Shown here: piece by piece, positions 60,725 through 64,000 of the stretch
How positions within the stretch are numbered: the stretch's first letter is position 1
How the letters are laid out: each line of letters starts with the position of its first letter
Assembly: GCA_002842045.1 (NCBI GenBank)
Contig: PHBX01000009.1
Span: 124,001-188,000 of the forward strand
Direction of reading: 5' to 3'
From: Chloroflexi bacterium HGW-Chloroflexi-3
GTDB taxonomy: Bacteria > Chloroflexota > Anaerolineae > Anaerolineales > Anaerolineaceae
DNA length: 64,000 bases
Translations under genes and position numbers: made by a program
The notes under the pieces: generated by a model
The model's input: only the letters and a program-made list of their open reading frames with translations
The model's database searches: none
What the model was told of the DNA's origin: nothing

Positions 60725-61024
60725 CTAGCCTTTCAGGCTGCTCATCTGGTCAATATCAATACTGTGCTTCGTGCGGAAAATCGCCACCATTAAAGCCAAC
60801 CCCACTGCTACCTCAGCAGCTGCCACCGCCATGACGAAGAACACAAAAATCTGTCCGGTCAGGATCTGATAATAGCTGGCAAAAGTAACGAACACCAGGT
60901 TGGCTGCATTAAACATCAATTCCAACGACATGAAGATCACCAGGGCGTTTCGACGCAAAATCACACCTAACACCCCAACGGTGAACATGATGGCGGATAA
61001 AACCAAGAAATAACTGAGTGGCAT
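60725..61024 (-). CDS. nuoK: NADH-quinone oxidoreductase subunit K
   Basis: 99 residues, three TM helices, the standard size. 'GVLGVILRRNALVIFMSLEL' and 'VMAVAAAEVAVGLALMVAIF' contain the two membrane glutamates of the proton path. Strong GGGAGG site. Confidence 0.97.
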   Translation of the reverse strand: MPLSYFLVLSAIMFTVGVLGVILRRNALVIFMSLELMFNAANLVFVTFASYYQILTGQIFVFFVMAVAAAEVAVGLALMVAIFRTKHSIDIDQMSSLKG

Positions 61025-61036
61025 AAAACCTCCCTC

Positions 61037-61576
61037 TTAATCCTGTTGTTGAGACAGTTTCGTCGTTACTTTTCGTTCAGGTTTGGTCAACATGATCGCC
61101 CCAACCGTCGCGGACAATAAAATAAAGGCTACCACTTCAAATGGCAGCAAATACTCTGTAAACATCAGCACACCAATATTCCTGGGACTGGCAAACTCGG
61201 GGCCAATCAGGGGGATCGGGCCGGCAACCTGATTGCGGAAAAAGAAAAACAAAACCAATTCCGCAATAAATACGATAGCTAATCCAATAGCAACCAGGCG
61301 GTGGCCTTTGATGGGTTCATAGCCTGGCAGTTTCTCAGCACCCAGCAGGGTGATTACAAACAGGAACAACACCATGATAGCCCCGGCATACACAGTGATT
61401 TGCGATAAGGCGATGAAAGGTGCCCCTAACGCCAGGTAAAGCACAGCCACCGTTGCAAAATTCAGGACAAGAAACAATGCCGAATAGATTGCATTGCGAT
61501 TGATCAACATGCCAAATGCGGTTCCTACGGCTACGATTGCGAGAAAAGCGTAAAAAATAGTTCCAATAACTGGCAT
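61037..61576 (-). CDS. nuoJ: NADH-quinone oxidoreductase subunit J
   Basis: 179 residues, five TM helices. ATG 61576 is chosen because GGGAGGGAG stands just upstream and it clears the nuoI stop; the frame is open back to 61675 inside nuoI but without a ribosome site. 'ITVYAGAIMVLFLFVITLLG' (TM3 pi-bulge region with Tyr) is conserved. The C-terminus is a short charged tail. Confidence 0.95.
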   Translation of the reverse strand: MPVIGTIFYAFLAIVAVGTAFGMLINRNAIYSALFLVLNFATVAVLYLALGAPFIALSQITVYAGAIMVLFLFVITLLGAEKLPGYEPIKGHRLVAIGLAIVFIAELVLFFFFRNQVAGPIPLIGPEFASPRNIGVLMFTEYLLPFEVVAFILLSATVGAIMLTKPERKVTTKLSQQQD

Positions 61577-61589
61577 AAAAACTCCCTCC

Positions 61590-62081
61590 CTAATCCTGAG
61601 GATCCTGCATAACAGGTACAGAACGGGTAAACTCACCGGGATTGGTTTTCTGTGGTGTGGTTTCCACATCATCACGAACCGGCTCTAGAAGTAATTCTTT
61701 GGTGTAAATCGAAGAATGGCGATCACCGAATGACATTTCATATTGATCACCCAGGACAATGGCCTCGGTTGGGCAGGCATCTTCGCAGAAACCACAGAAA
61801 ATGCAGCGCAACATGTTGATTTCATACGTGGAAGCATAGCGTTCACCAGGGGAATATCGTTCTTCATCGCTATTCTCTGAAGCTTCCACAAAAATAGCAT
61901 CCGCCGGACAAGCTGCTGCGCATAACGCACAACCAATGCACTTTTCCAACCCGTTTTCATAGCGCTTCAGTGTATGCCGGCCTTTGAAGCGGGTATGTAC
62001 CGGGCGTCTCTGTTCAGGATATTGTGTCGTCACTGGTTTTTCCAGTGCTATTTTTAACGTGGTAAATAATCCTTTTAACAT
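61590..62081 (-). CDS. nuoI: NADH-quinone oxidoreductase subunit I (two [4Fe-4S] clusters)
   Basis: 163 residues. '[20 protein letters not shown]' and '[20 protein letters not shown]' carry the N6a and N6b cluster ligands that pass electrons toward the quinone. Amphipathic N-terminal segment as in other NuoI. AGGAG site. Between nuoH and nuoJ in standard order. Confidence 0.97.
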   Translation of the reverse strand: MLKGLFTTLKIALEKPVTTQYPEQRRPVHTRFKGRHTLKRYENGLEKCIGCALCAAACPADAIFVEASENSDEERYSPGERYASTYEINMLRCIFCGFCEDACPTEAIVLGDQYEMSFGDRHSSIYTKELLLEPVRDDVETTPQKTNPGEFTRSVPVMQDPQD

Positions 62082-62093
62082 TGTCCTAATCTC

Positions 62094-63101
62094 CTAATTT
62101 ACCAAGACCACAACCACAGCCGTGATAATCACATTGAGTAATGCCAGCGGGAACAAGATTTTCCATCCCAGCTGCATCAGACGGTCGTAGCGGATACGTG
62201 GCCAGGTTGCACGTACCCAGATCAATACACCCAGATAAATAACGACTTTCGCCAATAAATAAATCGGACCTAACCAGGGAATCTGATCCACAAAAGGTCC
62301 GTCAAAGCCACCAAAGAACAAGGTCGCACCAATGACAGAAATCGCGACCATTTTAATATATTCAGCCATGAAAAATAATGCGAACTTCATGCCAGAATAT
62401 TCAGCATGGTAACCAGCTGTCAATTCCTGCTCTGCCTCAGGCATATCAAAAGGAGCACGATTGATTTCTGCAATACTGGCAAAGAAATAAATCAGGAATG
62501 CTGCCGGTTGTAAAACAACATACCACAGGCTGCCCTGTTGGGCTCGCACAATATCCACCATACTCAATGAGCCAGCCAGCACCACCGGTCCCATAAAGGC
62601 TAACCCCAATGCCAGTTCATAACTGATCATCTGTGCGGTCGCACGTAAGCCACCCAATAAAGCGTACTTGTTATTGGAAGACCAGCCTGCCAATGTGATG
62701 CCATATACAGAAATAGAGGTGACTGCCATGATATAAACAACCGCCACATTGACATCTGATATGAACAAATTCACCTGCCGCCCGAAGATCACCATTGCTT
62801 CACCCCAGGGGATCACCGCCAGGACAATCAGCGCTGGGATCACTGTGATAATCGGAGCCAGAACGAAAATGAACTTGTCGGCATTGGCCGGGATTAATTC
62901 TTCTTTGAAAATCAACTTGAGACCATCAGCGGCTGGTTGCAGCAATCCAAATGGACCGGCACGGTTTGGTCCAATCCGCGATTGAATGCGCGCCAAGAAA
63001 CGGCGTTCGTATACCGTCACATACATAAATTCCACCGTTAAGAAGATAATCAAAATCAGGGATTTTATGATCCATTCCCAAATTAAGGCAGCATCTATCA
63101 T
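62094..63101 (-). CDS. nuoH: NADH-quinone oxidoreductase subunit H
   Basis: 335 residues, eight TM helices. 'RRFLARIQSRIGPNRAGPFG', 'EINRAPFDMPEAEQELTAGY' and 'FALFFMAEYIKMVAISVIGA' are the quinone-cavity and E-channel motifs. AGAGG site before the ATG. Follows nuoG by 15 bases. Confidence 0.97.
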   Translation of the reverse strand: MIDAALIWEWIIKSLILIIFLTVEFMYVTVYERRFLARIQSRIGPNRAGPFGLLQPAADGLKLIFKEELIPANADKFIFVLAPIITVIPALIVLAVIPWGEAMVIFGRQVNLFISDVNVAVVYIMAVTSISVYGITLAGWSSNNKYALLGGLRATAQMISYELALGLAFMGPVVLAGSLSMVDIVRAQQGSLWYVVLQPAAFLIYFFASIAEINRAPFDMPEAEQELTAGYHAEYSGMKFALFFMAEYIKMVAISVIGATLFFGGFDGPFVDQIPWLGPIYLLAKVVIYLGVLIWVRATWPRIRYDRLMQLGWKILFPLALLNVIITAVVVVLVN

Positions 63102-63116
63102 GAATCAACCTCTGCT

Positions 63117-64000
63117 TTACGCTTCTGGTTCCCAAACCAGTCGCTGAATTTGAACAAATACCGGTGATGAAATCGGAAAGCCGTTACTGCGCGCAACCAG
63201 CGCCACATCCTGTGGACCTTCTGCATCCAATTTCACACCACTGACAACTTCATTCCCTGCCACTTTCACTTTGATAAGTTCTCCATCCTGTAACTGATAT
63301 TTTTCAGCCAGCACGGGATGCATCATTAGAACTTGAGGAGCAAAGCGTTTCGCAAGAATCTGGCTGGGTTGTAACAACTGTCCACGGTCATACAGTGCGG
63401 TGACCGGTACTACTTTTACACCAGTAGCAACTTCTTCCTGCGGTTCAACCAGGATCAATGTACCCAGCGACAATTCCTCACCGCGATCGGCATTACTGGA
63501 TATTTGAATACCAATGCCATATTCGTTCTCATAACCGGTACCAGCATAATAAGAATCAGCCCGGCTGATCAAAGGCCATTGCTCGGCTCGTTCTGCCAGA
63601 CGGCTGTAAGTAATTTCCTGGTATCCTTTAACTTTCTCTTTGATCTTGTTCATCACCAATACCGGCGATCGATCTTCGGTAGACAATCCCATCAAACGAC
63701 CTAATTGAGCTGCGATCTGATAATCCGGTTTAGGACCTTCGATATGAGGTAACACGATATCAAAGCGTTGCACCCTGCGTTCTCCAGAAGTATAAGTACC
63801 TTCGCGTTCGATCTGTGCTTGCACCGGGAAAACTACATCCGCCATTTTAGCAGTTTCGGTCATAAACATTTCGAAGACGACCACAAAATCCGTTTCTTCC
63901 AAAGCCTGTGCAAGGATGGGGTTATCGCCAGCCGGATCAGCTGCGGCAATCATCGCCACATCCGCTTCCCGTAGCGTACCTTTGAGGTTGCGATCGGGGT
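63117..64000 (-). CDS. nuoG: NADH-quinone oxidoreductase subunit G (molybdopterin-fold subunit), 5' end outside window
   Basis: The C-terminal 294 residues are seen; the frame is open to the right edge. Part of the peripheral arm. The visible part is the molybdopterin-oxidoreductase-like domain ('ETDFVVVFEMFMTETAKMAD', 'FPVQAQIEREGTYTSGERRV', 'YQIAAQLGRLMGL') and the beta-barrel molybdopterin-dinucleotide-type end ('HPVLAEKYQLQDGELIKVKV'). The N-terminal Fe-S cluster domains and nuoA-F are expected beyond 64000. The same segment alone could suggest another molybdo-enzyme; the nuoH-N neighbours decide for NuoG. Confidence 0.93.
   Translation of the reverse strand, partial: PDRNLKGTLREADVAMIAAADPAGDNPILAQALEETDFVVVFEMFMTETAKMADVVFPVQAQIEREGTYTSGERRVQRFDIVLPHIEGPKPDYQIAAQLGRLMGLSTEDRSPVLVMNKIKEKVKGYQEITYSRLAERAEQWPLISRADSYYAGTGYENEYGIGIQISSNADRGEELSLGTLILVEPQEEVATGVKVVPVTALYDRGQLLQPSQILAKRFAPQVLMMHPVLAEKYQLQDGELIKVKVAGNEVVSGVKLDAEGPQDVALVARSNGFPISSPVFVQIQRLVWEPEA

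Overview
The window reads as chromosomal DNA of an anaerobic, probably filamentous Chloroflexota bacterium of the Anaerolineae type. This is inferred from the combination of a DUF2298/YYY glycosyltransferase-like membrane protein, a bacterial GH3 protein, a Hyb-like membrane [NiFe] hydrogenase, a complex I operon in nuoG-N order, many lipoprotein binding proteins and no outer-membrane genes. No rRNA is present, so the assignment stays an inference.

Layout. 1-4.5 kb (minus): branched-chain amino acid ABC transporter livK-livH-livM. It is preceded by a near-perfect promoter, a short ORF with four consecutive Ile codons and a terminator, which together look like a ribosome-mediated transcription attenuator. 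4.7-6.6 kb: secreted subtilase. 6.6-11.5 kb (minus): a decayed SPL radical-SAM remnant, then a metal/cofactor ABC importer operon with a methyltransferase and XdhC. 11.7-19.5 kb: a GlsB-like ORF with an in-frame TGA, then a two-component system, two secreted proteins with LTxxQ-like motifs and a MacAB-type exporter, linked by 11-nt direct repeats in front of two of the units. 19.6-31.9 kb: RHH protein, YYY protein, DUF2785, AzlCD, a carotenoid-synthesis-like membrane protein, a V4R protein, methyltransferase, GH3 and an HD-GYP sensor. 32.1-37.4 kb: the hydrogenase operon, whose large subunit carries an in-frame UGA exactly at the second cysteine of the N-terminal nickel motif, and whose small subunit seems to lack part of its N-terminus. 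37.5-41 kb: MFS transporter, flavodoxin, and a PAS sensor with an apparent HD-GYP deletion scar.

41-55.4 kb is accessory. It holds a broken glycyl-radical-enzyme locus of visibly different base composition, an AbiE toxin-antitoxin pair under a 20-bp palindrome, small DUF1905/DinB/VOC genes, and a sugar ABC/UroD-family/TIM-barrel operon with a LacI regulator and a frameshifted binding-protein gene. The sugar operon lies between an intact tRNA-Arg gene with an adjacent integrase remnant and a 22-bp near-copy of part of that tRNA, so it looks like an old tRNA-targeted integrated element. 55.6-64 kb (minus): nuoG (partial) to nuoN with a terminator after nuoN.

A recurring theme is gene erosion: premature stops, frameshifts and internal deletions in at least seven loci. 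These are either real decay or, for single-base events, possible sequence errors. Function should therefore not be assumed for the affected genes. All similarity statements are family recognition from the protein sequence; no database search was run.
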